Notes: generated by a model from the sequence alone, not told the origin. A stretch of DNA of 64,000 bases from Heliomicrobium modesticaldum Ice1 (GCF_000019165.1 NC_010337.2:1047001-1111000); one strand, 5' to 3'. Numbered from the stretch's first letter, positions 22,243 through 31,803 are shown. Made by a program: numbers and translations.

Positions 22243-23409
22243 TCACTGCCCGGCGGGGATCACCTCGACGAGGCGCAGTTCCGGTTCCGTCTCCATGATC
22301 GCCATGGGCCGCAACGCGTACCGATCCTCGCTGATCTGCATCTGCCCGCCGGCAACTTGCCATCCGGCACCGGCCATCTGGCGGATCAGGGCGTCGGGGT
22401 TGGTGCGGACCTCGGGGGAGCGCAGACCCTTCAAGATCCCACGGGTGGCGTCATAGGCCCAGAGGGCCATCGGCTGGGGCAGTTCGCCGTAGCGGCGTTG
22501 ATAAGACTGGACAAAGGCGGCTGCTTCGCCGGTGGGGATGAAGTTGGGCGTCGTGTAGTAAAGACGCCACTGCCAGGCTTCTTTTCCTTTGCCGGCGATC
22601 TCCTTGGCCACCGACTCCAGCCCGTCGCCGCCGATGATCGGCGTCTGAAGGCCTTTCTGGCGGGCCTGCTGCAAAAAGGCCTTCCCTTCTTTTGCATAGC
22701 CGGGAAGGTAGATCACCTCGGGGTCTGCCTGGGTCAGTTGTTTCAAAAGGGCGCTGAAATCCTGCTGTCCCCGCTGGTAGGTCAGACTTTTGACTATCTT
22801 GCCGCCTTTGGCTTCATAGGCCTCCCGGAAGGACTTGGCCAGCGACTGAGCGTAGGCGCTCTTTTCCTCGACCACGAGGGCCGCCTTTTTGCTCCAGACG
22901 CGCGCCGCATAGTGGGCCGCCGCCGTCCCCTGCTGCCGGTCGTCATAGCTCCCTTGAAGCACCTTGTCGCCGAGGCTGGGCACGGAAGGCGCACTGGCCA
23001 GGCTGATCAAGGGGACCGACAGGCCGGCCTTGACGAGCGCCTCCGCCTTCGACGGCGTCACTGGGCCGATCACGGCGGCGACGCCCTTTTTTTGCGCCTG
23101 TTCGGAAAAGCCGGCCAACCCCGTACCATCGCTGGCGTCAACGGAGATGGTCTGAACGGGATGCCCTTCGATGCCTCCCTGGCTGTTCGCCTCGTCGACG
23201 GCCATCTGAATGCCTTTGAAGGCGGCCTGCCCCCAAGGGCCAACAGGACCAGACAATTCGACCGCCACGGCCAAAACGATAGGGGACGACCCCATTTTCG
23301 CCGTCGCCAGCGCGGCCATCGTTTTGATCCAACCGACATAGAGAAGCCCCGGGACGAGGAAGAGGAGTCCGAAGATGGTGATGATCGAACGGCGCGATAA
23401 AAAAAGCAT
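22243..23409 (-). CDS. Branched-chain amino-acid type ABC transporter substrate-binding protein
   Basis: A 388-residue type I periplasmic-binding protein of the LivJ/LivK family. One N-terminal hydrophobic segment (IITIFGLLFLVPGLLYVG) without a clear lipobox Cys would anchor it. The two-lobed domain shows GPVGPWGQAAFKGIQMAVDE, VQTISVDASDGT, AAVIGPVTPSKAEAL and DFSALLKQL blocks. The ATG at 23409 follows GGAGGG. No permease or ATPase gene accompanies it here; livF and livG at the right end of the window are 40 kb away on the same strand. It may be an orphan receptor or serve those components. Ligand unknown. Confidence 0.85.
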   Translation of the reverse strand: MLFLSRRSIITIFGLLFLVPGLLYVGWIKTMAALATAKMGSSPIVLAVAVELSGPVGPWGQAAFKGIQMAVDEANSQGGIEGHPVQTISVDASDGTGLAGFSEQAQKKGVAAVIGPVTPSKAEALVKAGLSVPLISLASAPSVPSLGDKVLQGSYDDRQQGTAAAHYAARVWSKKAALVVEEKSAYAQSLAKSFREAYEAKGGKIVKSLTYQRGQQDFSALLKQLTQADPEVIYLPGYAKEGKAFLQQARQKGLQTPIIGGDGLESVAKEIAGKGKEAWQWRLYYTTPNFIPTGEAAAFVQSYQRRYGELPQPMALWAYDATRGILKGLRSPEVRTNPDALIRQMAGAGWQVAGGQMQISEDRYALRPMAIMETEPELRLVEVIPAGQ

Positions 23410-23535
23410 GGGACAACCCTCCTTCTATGAATGAGGGTATGTCCCATCTCCTTGTGATATTACAGTATTTTCCATGTATTTGCCATAAGGGGCGCCTTTC
23501 TTGCGATCAACAAGCGCTTGCTCTGCAGGCTTGTC

Positions 23536-25455
23536 TTACCACAGGGAGCGTTTGTCGCCGACGCGTCTCGTCACCCGTTCCCGATCCAGCCACTCCAGCA
23601 GCGGCACCATGTACCGCCGAGAGCTCTTGGCGAGATCGCGCGCCTCAGCGACAGTCAGCTCCCTGCCATCGCGCAAGGCATTGACGATCATTTGACGAAA
23701 ATCAGCGAGGGCTTGGACGTGAAAGAGCAGATCATCGCCGATCTTGCGCAGCCTGTCCCGCTCGACAAGGCAGTTCAGGCACTCTTCGGCGCTCTCGGCG
23801 CTCAGCCCCTCCCGAACCAACCAGTCTCTCGCCTCCTTCGGCAAGGGCGGATGCAGACCGTCACGAAGAAACCAGTCCTCCAGCGCCGCCAACAGGCGAA
23901 CCACCTCCTTCGGCGGCTTGTCCTTCCGCTCAGCGAGAGCGACGGTCTTCCCATCGACAATGATGAGACCGCGTTGCTTCCACATCTCCAACAAGGCGCC
24001 ATAGGCTTTGGCGTTCCAGGCAGGAACGAGGCGGCTCTTCAGTTCCTCCTTCGGCATCCCCCGGCGAAGAGGATAGCGACGATGATAGGCATCCAGGTCG
24101 CAGCGTAAGCCCCTTTCCAAGGTTGTGACTTGCGCTGCATTGGCGAGATATTCAACACCGTCGCCGCCTAGGAGCGCAACAGAGGCGGAGCCTGCCAGCA
24201 CCGCTTCCACGCTGTCACGGTCAAATCCCGGCAGGTTCGCCGCTTCCGTCGGCGTCACCGGCAGGCCCGTTCGGGCCAGGTGCCAAGCGAGCCGTTCGGC
24301 AGGGCTTCCCTGTTCCAGCGCGAAGAGGTGGGCGATCACATCGGGCCGCTGTTTTTTCCACTTGCCCGCGGCAGGTTCAATCACCTGGCCACCACCGACC
24401 GTACGGGCCGGTGAATAGGTGCGGATGACAAAGGGATCGCCTTTGGCGACGACGACCGGTTCCTCCAGCAGGATCTGGGCGAGAGCCGATTCGCCCGGTT
24501 CGATCCTTTCCCTGTCGAGGAGGGACAGCCGCCCCAGCGTTTCCTTCGTGCCGGCATGAAAGCGGATGCGTTCCCGATCCTGCAGCGCCTTATCCTCTCG
24601 GTTGAGTCTCTGCAACCGGACGGTGACCCGATAGCCCGGCTGAAGGGATCCGGCGCTGGCGAGCACGTCGCCACGCGCCACCTGGCTTACTTCGACGCCC
24701 GACAGGTTGACAGCCACCCGCTGCCCGGCCCAGGCGGCGTCGACTTTTTCGCCGTGCACCTGCAATCCCCGGATGCGTGTCGGACGCTCGGAGGGATAGA
24801 TCGTCAAGGTATCGCCGGCGCGCAGCATCCCCGATGCCAGCGTACCGGTGACGATGACGCCGAATCCCTTCATGGCAAAGACGCGATCGATAGGCAGCCG
24901 GGCCGGACCGGCGAAGGGCCGACGAGGCAAATCCCCGACCAGGGATGTAAGCGCCTCCTTTAGGTCTGCGATCCCTCGCCCCTTGACAGCCGATACAGGC
25001 AGGATCGGCGATGCAGCCAAAGATGTTCCGGCCAGAAATTGGCCCACATCTTCGGTGATCATGGCCAGCCACTCGTCATCGACGAGGTCTGTCTTCGTCA
25101 ACACAGTGATGCCTCGGGGAACCTGAAGCAGTTCGATCACATCCAGATGTTCCCTTGTCTGGGGCATCACCCCTTCATCGGCGGCGATGACCAGGATCGC
25201 CACATCCATCCCGGTGACACCGGCCACCATATGCCGGATGAAACGCTCATGGCCCGGCACATCGACGATGCCGGCCCTCCGGCCGTCGCTAAGACGCAAG
25301 GGCGCAAATCCCAATTCGATGGAGATGCCCCGTTCCTTTTCTGCTTTCAGCCGATCCGTGTCGACGCCGGTCAGCGCCGCCACCAGCCGCGTTTTTCCAT
25401 GATCAATGTGACCAGCTGTTCCGATGATGGCATGAACGAGCCCCGGTGTTGACAT
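23536..25455 (-). CDS. selB: Selenocysteine-specific translation elongation factor SelB
   Basis: SelB delivers selenocysteyl-tRNA to UGA codons followed by a SECIS hairpin. The 639 residues contain the GTPase domain (AGHIDHGKTRLVAALTG as P-loop, DVPGHERF, TKTD), EF-Tu-like domains II and III, and a C-terminal half of winged helices (about residues 390-639) that bind the SECIS RNA. The length is normal. I prefer the ATG at 25455 to the GTG six bases upstream because GGAGGGG is then correctly spaced. The cognate tRNA-Sec lies 12 kb downstream across a mobile-element island. selA and selD are not in the window. Presence of SelB and tRNA-Sec implies selenoproteins elsewhere in the genome. Confidence 0.96.
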   Translation of the reverse strand: MSTPGLVHAIIGTAGHIDHGKTRLVAALTGVDTDRLKAEKERGISIELGFAPLRLSDGRRAGIVDVPGHERFIRHMVAGVTGMDVAILVIAADEGVMPQTREHLDVIELLQVPRGITVLTKTDLVDDEWLAMITEDVGQFLAGTSLAASPILPVSAVKGRGIADLKEALTSLVGDLPRRPFAGPARLPIDRVFAMKGFGVIVTGTLASGMLRAGDTLTIYPSERPTRIRGLQVHGEKVDAAWAGQRVAVNLSGVEVSQVARGDVLASAGSLQPGYRVTVRLQRLNREDKALQDRERIRFHAGTKETLGRLSLLDRERIEPGESALAQILLEEPVVVAKGDPFVIRTYSPARTVGGGQVIEPAAGKWKKQRPDVIAHLFALEQGSPAERLAWHLARTGLPVTPTEAANLPGFDRDSVEAVLAGSASVALLGGDGVEYLANAAQVTTLERGLRCDLDAYHRRYPLRRGMPKEELKSRLVPAWNAKAYGALLEMWKQRGLIIVDGKTVALAERKDKPPKEVVRLLAALEDWFLRDGLHPPLPKEARDWLVREGLSAESAEECLNCLVERDRLRKIGDDLLFHVQALADFRQMIVNALRDGRELTVAEARDLAKSSRRYMVPLLEWLDRERVTRRVGDKRSLW

Positions 25456-25568
25456 CTCCACCCCTCCACGCCTTTTCTGATCCGGCGGTATGTTCCATGA
25501 CTATGATTCTATTTTTTTAATCTGTTTTTATCAAGAAAACGATCACCCCTGCAGGCGCATAGGATACA

Positions 25569-26708
25569 TCACCGGTCAATGGTAAAAAATGGTTTTGACG
25601 TCGCCACACGCCGACCGATCTCCTTGATCGTCACCCAGACCACCGCCATGATCAAGGGTAAGCCGACATAGCCGAAAAAGGGGTACAAGGTGGCCACCAG
25701 ATCGGCGAAGGGAAGCATGGCAAAGGGGCAGACGGCCAGCACTGATCCGGTCAGGTTTTTCCGGAAGGCGGGCCCTTGGTCGCATTTGGCTAATCGAAGG
25801 GCGGCGCCGAAGGCGCTCCCCAAAGCGGCGGTGAACATGGCCAGCCAGAGGAGAAAGGCGTAGATCTGCCCGGTCCAGGGATGTAACGCGCCGGCGAGAA
25901 ACAGCATCGGCACCGGGTATGCAGCAATCTCCGGCACATAGCGCAGCATGGCTGTGGTCAGCAGGTAGGCAAAAAAGCCAAGGAGCACCCCGCCGGCTGC
26001 AGCGCCCGTATAACCGCCCCGGCGGCGTACCTGGGGAGCCAAAGCGACGAGGACCACCAACGACATGGTGATGTTGAAGGAGACATACAAAAAGGCGCTT
26101 AAGGCCGGTGAATCCGGCAGCAAGGCGCTGGGCTCTGTTGACGCCGGCTGGGGGTTCGCCCAGCCGGCCAGGCAGGTCAGCGCCGTCGGCACAACGGGTG
26201 TGTCCTCGATCGACGGCGTCCAGATGACGATGGCCAGGGCGACAGCCAGGCAGATGATCGATTTTAATGGAACCAGAAAGGTGTTGACCCAGATCAAGGA
26301 CTCGATTCCCCACCAGAGGGCGAGGAGGATCAGCGCCGTCGTACCGACCACACCAATCCAGGGCGGCCATCCCCACTGCTGGGACATGAGCGCGCCTGCG
26401 CCGGACAGCATGACCATCACCCCGACAAAGAGGGAAAAGATGATCAGGCCGTCCATGACTTTGCCGAAGGTTTCTCCGAAGAGCCCATTCAAGAGTTCTT
26501 GATAACGGCTAAATCCCCGGCTCCGGCAGACAAAAAAAATCGCCGGACCCAGTAGACCGAAGAGCAGGCCCGAGAGCATCACAGCTTGCAACCCTGCTTG
26601 GCCGTAGCGGACGAAGAATTGGAAGATCTCCTGACCGGAAGCGAAGCCGGCCCCTAGGACAGCGCCTATATAGACGGAAGCCACCTGTATCTGCCATAAA
26701 GCAGCCAT
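25569..26708 (-). CDS. YkvI-family membrane protein
   Basis: A 379-residue polytopic membrane protein with about ten hydrophobic helices, resembling the uncharacterised YkvI family distantly related to amino-acid/sodium symporters. It starts with IQVASVYIGAVLGAGFASGQEIFQFFVRYG, whose AGFASGQE is the family hallmark in the first helix. I chose the ATG at 26708, preceded by GGGGG at normal spacing; an in-frame ATG 18 bases upstream has no ribosome site. About 100 bases separate it from selB. Substrate unknown. Confidence 0.85.
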   Translation of the reverse strand: MAALWQIQVASVYIGAVLGAGFASGQEIFQFFVRYGQAGLQAVMLSGLLFGLLGPAIFFVCRSRGFSRYQELLNGLFGETFGKVMDGLIIFSLFVGVMVMLSGAGALMSQQWGWPPWIGVVGTTALILLALWWGIESLIWVNTFLVPLKSIICLAVALAIVIWTPSIEDTPVVPTALTCLAGWANPQPASTEPSALLPDSPALSAFLYVSFNITMSLVVLVALAPQVRRRGGYTGAAAGGVLLGFFAYLLTTAMLRYVPEIAAYPVPMLFLAGALHPWTGQIYAFLLWLAMFTAALGSAFGAALRLAKCDQGPAFRKNLTGSVLAVCPFAMLPFADLVATLYPFFGYVGLPLIMAVVWVTIKEIGRRVATSKPFFTIDR

Positions 26709-26795
26709 CGTCATCCCCCATTCCATAGCTAGAATGGTTTATTTTCCCTCATCTTGGGAATGCTGTTACTAAACTGTGGGCAAAGGAGTTTGGAC

Positions 26796-27458
26796 ATGGC
26801 AGAACAACGTGACTGGCAGCGCTTGCTGGCCGGAGAAAAACAATATTTTTTGTCAAACAGCCGGCAATGCGCCCATAGGCTCGGTGATGCCTTGGCTGAA
26901 CTCATCCTCTACCTGGATCCCACGTTGAGCCGCCCGCGCGTCGTCTTTTGCATCGGCACGGACCGTTCGACTGGCGATTGTCTGGGACCGCTGGTCGGTA
27001 CCCAACTGACGCCCCTGGCTTCCCATTACTATCATATCTACGGCACCCTCGATGAGCCCATTCACGCAACCAACCTCGCCGAGAAGAAAAAAGCCATTGA
27101 AGCGTTCCACCCCGGCGCCTTGATCATCGCCATCGACGCATCGCTCGGGCGCATCGATCAGGTGGGGCAGATCACCCTGTCCCTCGGCGGGTTGCGTCCC
27201 GGCGCAGGTGTAAAAAAAGATCTCCCGGAAATCGGAGATCTTCACATCACCGGCATTGTCAATGTCGGCGGATTTATGGAGTTTATGGTGCTGCAAAACA
27301 CCCGGCTCTCGGAAGTGATGAAACTCTCCAACCAGATCAGCCGCGGTCTCCTGTACGGCTATTACCAAGCGGCCCGCCGCAAACCGGTGGCCTCACTGAC
27401 CTTCCAGTCTTCCGCCACCGCGCTGGACGCCCAGAAGGTAGAGCCTGTCTGGCCGTAA
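26796..27458 (+). CDS. yyaC: Spore protein YyaC (putative sporulation protease-like)
   Basis: A 220-residue protein of the YyaC family, conserved in spore formers and related in fold to germination protease Gpr and hydrogenase-maturation peptidases. Characteristic blocks: VVFCIGTDRSTGDCLGPLVG near residues 48-67, IYGTLDEPIHATNL, ALIIAIDASLG and the glycine-rich ITLSLGGLRPGAGVKKDLP, then DLHITGIVNVGGFMEF. The ATG at 26796 follows AAAGGAG; an earlier ATG at 26754 is less likely. It is the only rightward gene between the ISL3-type element and dnaA. The exact role in sporulation is not established. Confidence 0.9.
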   Translation: MAEQRDWQRLLAGEKQYFLSNSRQCAHRLGDALAELILYLDPTLSRPRVVFCIGTDRSTGDCLGPLVGTQLTPLASHYYHIYGTLDEPIHATNLAEKKKAIEAFHPGALIIAIDASLGRIDQVGQITLSLGGLRPGAGVKKDLPEIGDLHITGIVNVGGFMEFMVLQNTRLSEVMKLSNQISRGLLYGYYQAARRKPVASLTFQSSATALDAQKVEPVWP

Positions 27459-27503
27459 GCGATCTCGTAAGTCTTGCGCAAAAAAATATTGAGCAGGCTC
27501 CTT

Positions 27504-27914
27504 CTACAGCGCCCTGTCGAGGACTTCCTCCTCGGCGTCGTCGACAGAACAGGCAGAGCGTGTTTCCGTCCGTGAGCTTCCGTGAAAGACAGCGCCTTCA
27601 TCGATGATCAGGCTGCTGGCCGTCAGGTCTCCATAGAGCCTTCCCGTCGTGGCGATTTCCAGGCGTCCGGAGGCATCGATGTTCCCATGGACTGTTCCGG
27701 CGATGATGATGTTGCGCCCTTCTACCGTCGCTTCGACACGACCGGTTTCCCCGATAATCACATCGCTTTTTCCGACTATTTCGCCACTAAACTGGCCGTC
27801 AATACGGACTGTTCCAGTGGCCTTTAATGTGCCGGTGAACAAAGATTCCTTGCCGATGACCGTATCGATGCGATCAACGGCAGTGTGGTTTGCTTCTTTT
27901 TTCCGGCCGAACAT
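27504..27914 (-). CDS. Bactofilin (polymer-forming cytoskeletal protein)
   Basis: Bactofilins assemble into filaments that localise cell-wall enzymes and shape cells. The 136 residues start MFGRKK and consist mostly of a right-handed beta-helix with repeated Gly/Val/Ile steps, such as GTVRIDGQFSGEI, GRNIIIAGTVHGNID and GRLYGDLTASSLII. Unstructured ends carry charged residues. The ATG at 27914 follows GGAGG, at ten bases slightly far. An M23 peptidase gene begins 90 bases upstream on the same strand, a pairing seen in many bacteria and suggesting joint work on the wall. Confidence 0.9.
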   Translation of the reverse strand: MFGRKKEANHTAVDRIDTVIGKESLFTGTLKATGTVRIDGQFSGEIVGKSDVIIGETGRVEATVEGRNIIIAGTVHGNIDASGRLEIATTGRLYGDLTASSLIIDEGAVFHGSSRTETRSACSVDDAEEEVLDRAL

Positions 27915-28004
27915 GGGCCATTCGCCTCCTTCACCCTGCCTCATCGAACAGGCAGGCTTTTTTCGGATTGCTTCTCGATGGATCAGCGACGGAGTTGATT
28001 GCTT

Positions 28005-29066
28005 TCAATGCAGAAGATAGCCTTCCGGATCCTGCAGTTTCCCCTGGTGATACACCATAAAGTGCAGATGCGGGCCGGTGCTTCGTCCGCTGTTTCCCAC
28101 TTTGCCCAGCATGTCGCCGCGTTCCAACACCTGATTGACTTTCACGGTGATCGCGGAAAGGTGGCAGTAGGCTGTTTGAAATCCATGACCATGGTCGATC
28201 TCGACGACCCTGCCCAAGCCTGGCTTCCATCCAGTGAAGACGACGTCACCTTTCGCCGCCGCGCGAACAGGTGTGCCGTAAGCAGCAGCCAAATCCAACC
28301 CGGAATGAAACTCCGTCGTTGCGCCAAAAGGGGAACGGCGGTTCCCAAAGGCAGAACTGACCGTTCCTCGTACGGGATAGGTCGAGGGGACAGAGGCCAA
28401 GTAGGCGAGCCGGTCTGTCACCTCTTTGTTCAGCCGCTGCAGTTGTTTTGCTTGCTCTTCTAATTCAGCATCCATTTGCCGGATCGTGGCAGACAAAAGT
28501 CGCAGTTGAGCCTGTTCTGCGCTGAACCGTTGCTTCAGCGTAGCGCCCATGCTTGTCCCTTGTTGGCTGTTGCTGCCCGATCGAGAAGGGATCGTCCGAA
28601 AAGCCTGCCCTATCTTTTTTCCCGATTCATTAACAGCGGAGCTTTGTTCCGGAAACTGTGAGGGCGCCTCCTCCGCTTCTTCCGCGCCGCCATCGATGCC
28701 GACCATGCGCCGGATCTGCCTGTCTAACGCTTTCACCCTGGTCAGTTTATCTTGAACGGTGACGGAAAAATCCTTTAATTCTTGGATTTGCTTGGCCTGC
28801 TCCTGGTTGACAGATCTCAACCGCTGCAACTCACCTAACTGAAACAAGACGTAGACGGATAGGATGACGATGATAAGCAAGAAACCACCGGCCATGGCGC
28901 CGCCGATCAGCAAGTGCCGCATGCGTTCCGGCGATAGGACGATAGTCCATGTGTTTTGGCCTGAACCTGGTGCAAAGATGATCGTATAGGGTTGTCGACG
29001 GGCGCGACGCGGTGATTCCTCTTTTGGGATGGGGCTCACCCCTCTTTTAAATTCCCTGATTGACAA
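28005..29066 (-). CDS. M23-family zinc metallopeptidase with coiled coil
   Basis: Membrane-anchored peptidoglycan endopeptidase of the LytM/M23 family, or a regulator of one. A basic N terminus is followed by one membrane helix (HLLIGGAMAGGFLLIIVILS), a coiled coil, a Ser-rich linker, a second helical stretch and the peptidase domain with zinc ligands HSGLDLAAAYG and HLHF plus the YCHLS motif, all intact. The start is uncertain: the frame is open to 29270 but overlaps DUF4446, and the only internal ATG is too late. I take the TTG at 29066 with GAAGAGG just upstream. Adjacent to a bactofilin. Confidence 0.88.
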   Translation of the reverse strand: MSIREFKRGVSPIPKEESPRRARRQPYTIIFAPGSGQNTWTIVLSPERMRHLLIGGAMAGGFLLIIVILSVYVLFQLGELQRLRSVNQEQAKQIQELKDFSVTVQDKLTRVKALDRQIRRMVGIDGGAEEAEEAPSQFPEQSSAVNESGKKIGQAFRTIPSRSGSNSQQGTSMGATLKQRFSAEQAQLRLLSATIRQMDAELEEQAKQLQRLNKEVTDRLAYLASVPSTYPVRGTVSSAFGNRRSPFGATTEFHSGLDLAAAYGTPVRAAAKGDVVFTGWKPGLGRVVEIDHGHGFQTAYCHLSAITVKVNQVLERGDMLGKVGNSGRSTGPHLHFMVYHQGKLQDPEGYLLH

Positions 29067-29151
29067 AAACCTCTTCGGTGAAGGTGCATATAAACCTCTT
29101 CGGTAAGGTACATATTTTTCCTGCTTTGCAATAGGGAATTTTAGGATTGAT

Positions 29152-29658
29152 TTATTTTTCCAAATCCGATAAAGCTTTTGCGATGGCCTCTTTTTCTTCA
29201 TCCGACAATAAGTATGAGGATGTTCCGTTTTGTATGGGCTTGGCATACACTTGGGACAGTTCTCGCCCATAGAGGCTGCTGATCACAACGCCGTTTCGTT
29301 GATCATTGAGCATCGCGACGGCAAAGCTCTGATCAGATCCGACGTTTTCAAAGGCGTTAAAGCGGACGATGCCCACATGACGAACTGTCTCCTTGCTGAT
29401 GGCCTCAAGTTGAGAAATGGAACGCTCCATTGTTTCGATCCGCTGTTGCAATGCTTTGGACAGTTCCATATTTTTTAGAAGCAGCGCTTCAAGGTTTTCT
29501 CCTTCTTGCCCTCTCAGCAAGGCCTGATACATGTCGGTGATCTTTTGCGATTTCACCAAGGCGATCAAGCCGATCACCATCATTGAGATGGTCAGTCCAA
29601 GACAGAGAATCGTCAAGCCAACGATATTTTCATTGGCCCATTCGATGATTTCCGGCAT
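29152..29658 (-). CDS. DUF4446 family protein
   Basis: A 168-residue protein with one N-terminal membrane helix (NIVGLTILCLGLTISMMVIG), a coiled-coil segment, and a conserved C-terminal domain (VGIVRFNAFENVGSDQSFAV, LNDQRNGVVISSLYGR), the DUF4446 signature. This family is regularly found near parAB in Firmicutes; its function is unknown. I chose the ATG at 29658, preceded by GGGGGG at nine bases. It lies directly upstream of the M23 peptidase gene on the same strand. Confidence 0.9.
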   Translation of the reverse strand: MPEIIEWANENIVGLTILCLGLTISMMVIGLIALVKSQKITDMYQALLRGQEGENLEALLLKNMELSKALQQRIETMERSISQLEAISKETVRHVGIVRFNAFENVGSDQSFAVAMLNDQRNGVVISSLYGRELSQVYAKPIQNGTSSYLLSDEEKEAIAKALSDLEK

Positions 29659-29881
29659 TACAAATACCCCCCCTTCGCCCGTCCATTTATTTTCCACGTA
29701 TCTGCCCTATTTCCTCTACCAGGTCGATATTTTTCAGAGGGCAACTTGGGCGCTTCTTGTGGAAAAGCGCGAAGGCATGGGTAGCCGCGATGCTTACACA
29801 AGTATTCCCATAAACGCTAAAAATTACGCCTGGTGTATCAAGGTTTAATTCCACTGTCGGCGTAGCGCCGACGGAGATCGC

Positions 29882-30565
29882 TCAACGGGGTGGAAAAAGC
29901 CCTGCACCGAAGACGGCAAAGAGTATTCCCGGCAGTAGGTTGCCCACCCGCAATCGGGTAACACCAAGTATGTTCGTTCCGATTCCCGTGATCAACAAAC
30001 CGCCCACGGCGGTCATCTCGGCGATCATCCCATGCTGGAGGAAAGGTTGTATATAGGAAGCGGTCATCGTGATGGCGCCTTGGTACACGAAGAGGGGAAG
30101 CGCTGAGAGGGCAACGCCGATTCCCAAGGTGGACGCCAAGATGATGGCGGTGATCCCGTCGAGCATCGCTTTCACAAAAAGCACGGAAGCGTCTCCGGTC
30201 AATCCGTCTTGGAGTGAACCCATGATGGCCATGGCGCCGACACAGTAAATCAGGCTGGCTGTGACAAAGGCCTTGGCCACGTCACCGTAGTGAGAACCCA
30301 CCTTGCTCTCCAGCCACTTACCGAACCGCTCCAGTTTGGCTTCAATGGCCACCGCTTCACCAAGGATGCCGCCGAGGACAAGTGAGGCGACAACGATGAG
30401 GGGGTTTTTAGATTGCAGCGCCATTTGCATACCGATCAGGCAGACCGACAGACCAATCCCCTGCATGACGGTCACTTTGAATCTTTCTGAAATCGCCTTT
30501 TGAAATACAGCTCCTACAACAGCGCCGCCGATGACCGCCACTGTGTTGACAATTGTTCCGATCAT
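29882..30565 (-). CDS. DUF554 family membrane protein
   Basis: A 227-residue polytopic protein with about seven helices starting MIGTIVNTVAVIGGAVVGAV. Further family blocks are ASLVLGGILGE, YCVGAMAIMGSLQDGLTGD and VGGLLITGIGTNILG. Annotated in many Firmicutes as a possible transporter, with no known substrate. Its ATG lies one base after the stop of the class V aminotransferase gene, so the two are co-translated. A short GC hairpin (29856-29872) follows its stop. Confidence 0.88.
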   Translation of the reverse strand: MIGTIVNTVAVIGGAVVGAVFQKAISERFKVTVMQGIGLSVCLIGMQMALQSKNPLIVVASLVLGGILGEAVAIEAKLERFGKWLESKVGSHYGDVAKAFVTASLIYCVGAMAIMGSLQDGLTGDASVLFVKAMLDGITAIILASTLGIGVALSALPLFVYQGAITMTASYIQPFLQHGMIAEMTAVGGLLITGIGTNILGVTRLRVGNLLPGILFAVFGAGLFPPR

Positions 30566-30566
30566 C

Positions 30567-31712
30567 TCATTTCGCCTCGTTCACCACCTGGGTGATCGAA
30601 GCCAATACCTCCTCGATCTCCGCTTTCGTCGTAAACACCCCCGGGCTGAGCCGGACTGTCCCAGTTGTCAAGGTGCCGCTTTTCCGGTGGGCCACCGGAG
30701 CGCAATGCAGTCCCGTCCGCACAGCGATATGGAAGGCTTTGTCTAACAGAAAACCTACTTCCTCAGACGCCATGCCGTCGACTGTGAAGGAGAGGACAGC
30801 GGCCCGCGCTTCTTCCACAGGTGGCCCGATCAGCCTCACGCCCTTTAATTCGGAGAGACCCTGCATCAGCGATTTGATGAGTCTCGTCTCATGGTCTTCA
30901 ATCTTTTCTCGCCCAATTTGGTGGATATAGTCGATACCGGCGGCAAGGCCGGCGATTCCCGGTGTATTGGGCGTGCCGCTTTCAAAACGGTCGGGCAAAC
31001 ACAAGGGTTGCGCTTCCGATTCGCTTTGGCTTCCTGTCCCGCCATAGCGCAAGGGCGCCAATTCAATGCCGGGCATGATGCAAAGGCCGCCCGTTCCTTG
31101 GGGACCCAGTAATCCCTTATGACCGGGAAAGGCCAGCAGATCGATACCCCAGGACGCCATAGAAATGGGAAATACGCCTGCTGTCTGGGCGGCGTCTACG
31201 ATCACGAACAGGTCGAGCGCTTTAGCAGCTTTGGCGATGGTCTCTAGATCCTGCATCGCCCCGGTGACATTAGATGCATGATTCAGAATCAGGGCTTTTG
31301 TATTGGCCTTCCGGTTTTTTTTCAGTTCCTCAGGACTTATCCTGCCGTATTCATCACCATCGAGGTAGGTCACTTCTACGCCTCTGCCCTGAAGGATCCA
31401 TAAAGGGCGCACAACAGCATTATGTTCCAACCGTGTCGTCAGCACATGGTCGCCTGGTTTGATCAAACCGAAAATGGCCAGGTTGAGGGCATCGGTGGCG
31501 TTTAGAGTAAAGATCACCCGCAGCGGATCAGGGAATTGAAACAGACGGGCAACGGCCACCCGTGCGTTGTAGATGGCCCTTCCTGCATCGATGGCCATCT
31601 GGTGACCTGCCCGTCCCGGATTAGCACCGATGTTTTTTCCGACATGCATCACCGCCTCCCAGACGGAATCCGGTTTAGGCCAGGAGGTCGCTGCATTGTC
31701 CAGATAAATCAA
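30567..31712 (-). CDS. Class V aminotransferase, cysteine desulfurase-like
   Basis: A 381-residue pyridoxal-phosphate enzyme of the cysteine desulfurase/selenocysteine lyase superfamily. YLDNAATSWPKP opens the protein, LEHNAVVRP and DAAQTAGV bind the cofactor, AFPGHKGLLGPQG holds the Schiff-base Lys, and RTGLHCAPVAH the active-site Cys. The short N terminus fits the subfamily of unproven function that includes EF2568. It starts at a TTG (31712) with a distant GAGGGG. Two parS sites lie just upstream. Sulfur or selenium mobilisation is possible given selB and tRNA-Sec in the region, but no partner is adjacent. Confidence 0.85.
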   Translation of the reverse strand: MIYLDNAATSWPKPDSVWEAVMHVGKNIGANPGRAGHQMAIDAGRAIYNARVAVARLFQFPDPLRVIFTLNATDALNLAIFGLIKPGDHVLTTRLEHNAVVRPLWILQGRGVEVTYLDGDEYGRISPEELKKNRKANTKALILNHASNVTGAMQDLETIAKAAKALDLFVIVDAAQTAGVFPISMASWGIDLLAFPGHKGLLGPQGTGGLCIMPGIELAPLRYGGTGSQSESEAQPLCLPDRFESGTPNTPGIAGLAAGIDYIHQIGREKIEDHETRLIKSLMQGLSELKGVRLIGPPVEEARAAVLSFTVDGMASEEVGFLLDKAFHIAVRTGLHCAPVAHRKSGTLTTGTVRLSPGVFTTKAEIEEVLASITQVVNEAK

Positions 31713-31744
31713 GGAAGGTTCAACCCCTCTCGACGTTCTCGTTA

Positions 31745-31760
31745 TGTTTCACGTGAAACA
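31745..31760. promoter_or_regulatory. parS site 1 (ParB binding)
   Basis: TGTTTCACGTGAAACA, an exact match to the bacterial parS palindrome. It lies 33 bases upstream of the aminotransferase start and so also in that gene's promoter region. Confidence 0.95.
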
Positions 31761-31803
31761 ATCACCTGCATTCGCGTCTCAAATGGATTATGCGTTGCCT
31801 TCC

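Noticed and set aside
22357-23400. Plus-strand open frame of 347 codons opposite the solute-binding protein
   Set aside because: Antisense shadow: Arg/Gly-rich composition, no recognisable domain, and the minus-strand gene is clearly real.
23536-31712. Possible selenoprotein genes near selB (in-frame TGA read as selenocysteine)
   Set aside because: All genes here end at stops consistent with full-length families, and the Cys-type active sites (for example the aminotransferase Cys) are encoded as Cys. No TGA-interrupted family member was seen in the window.
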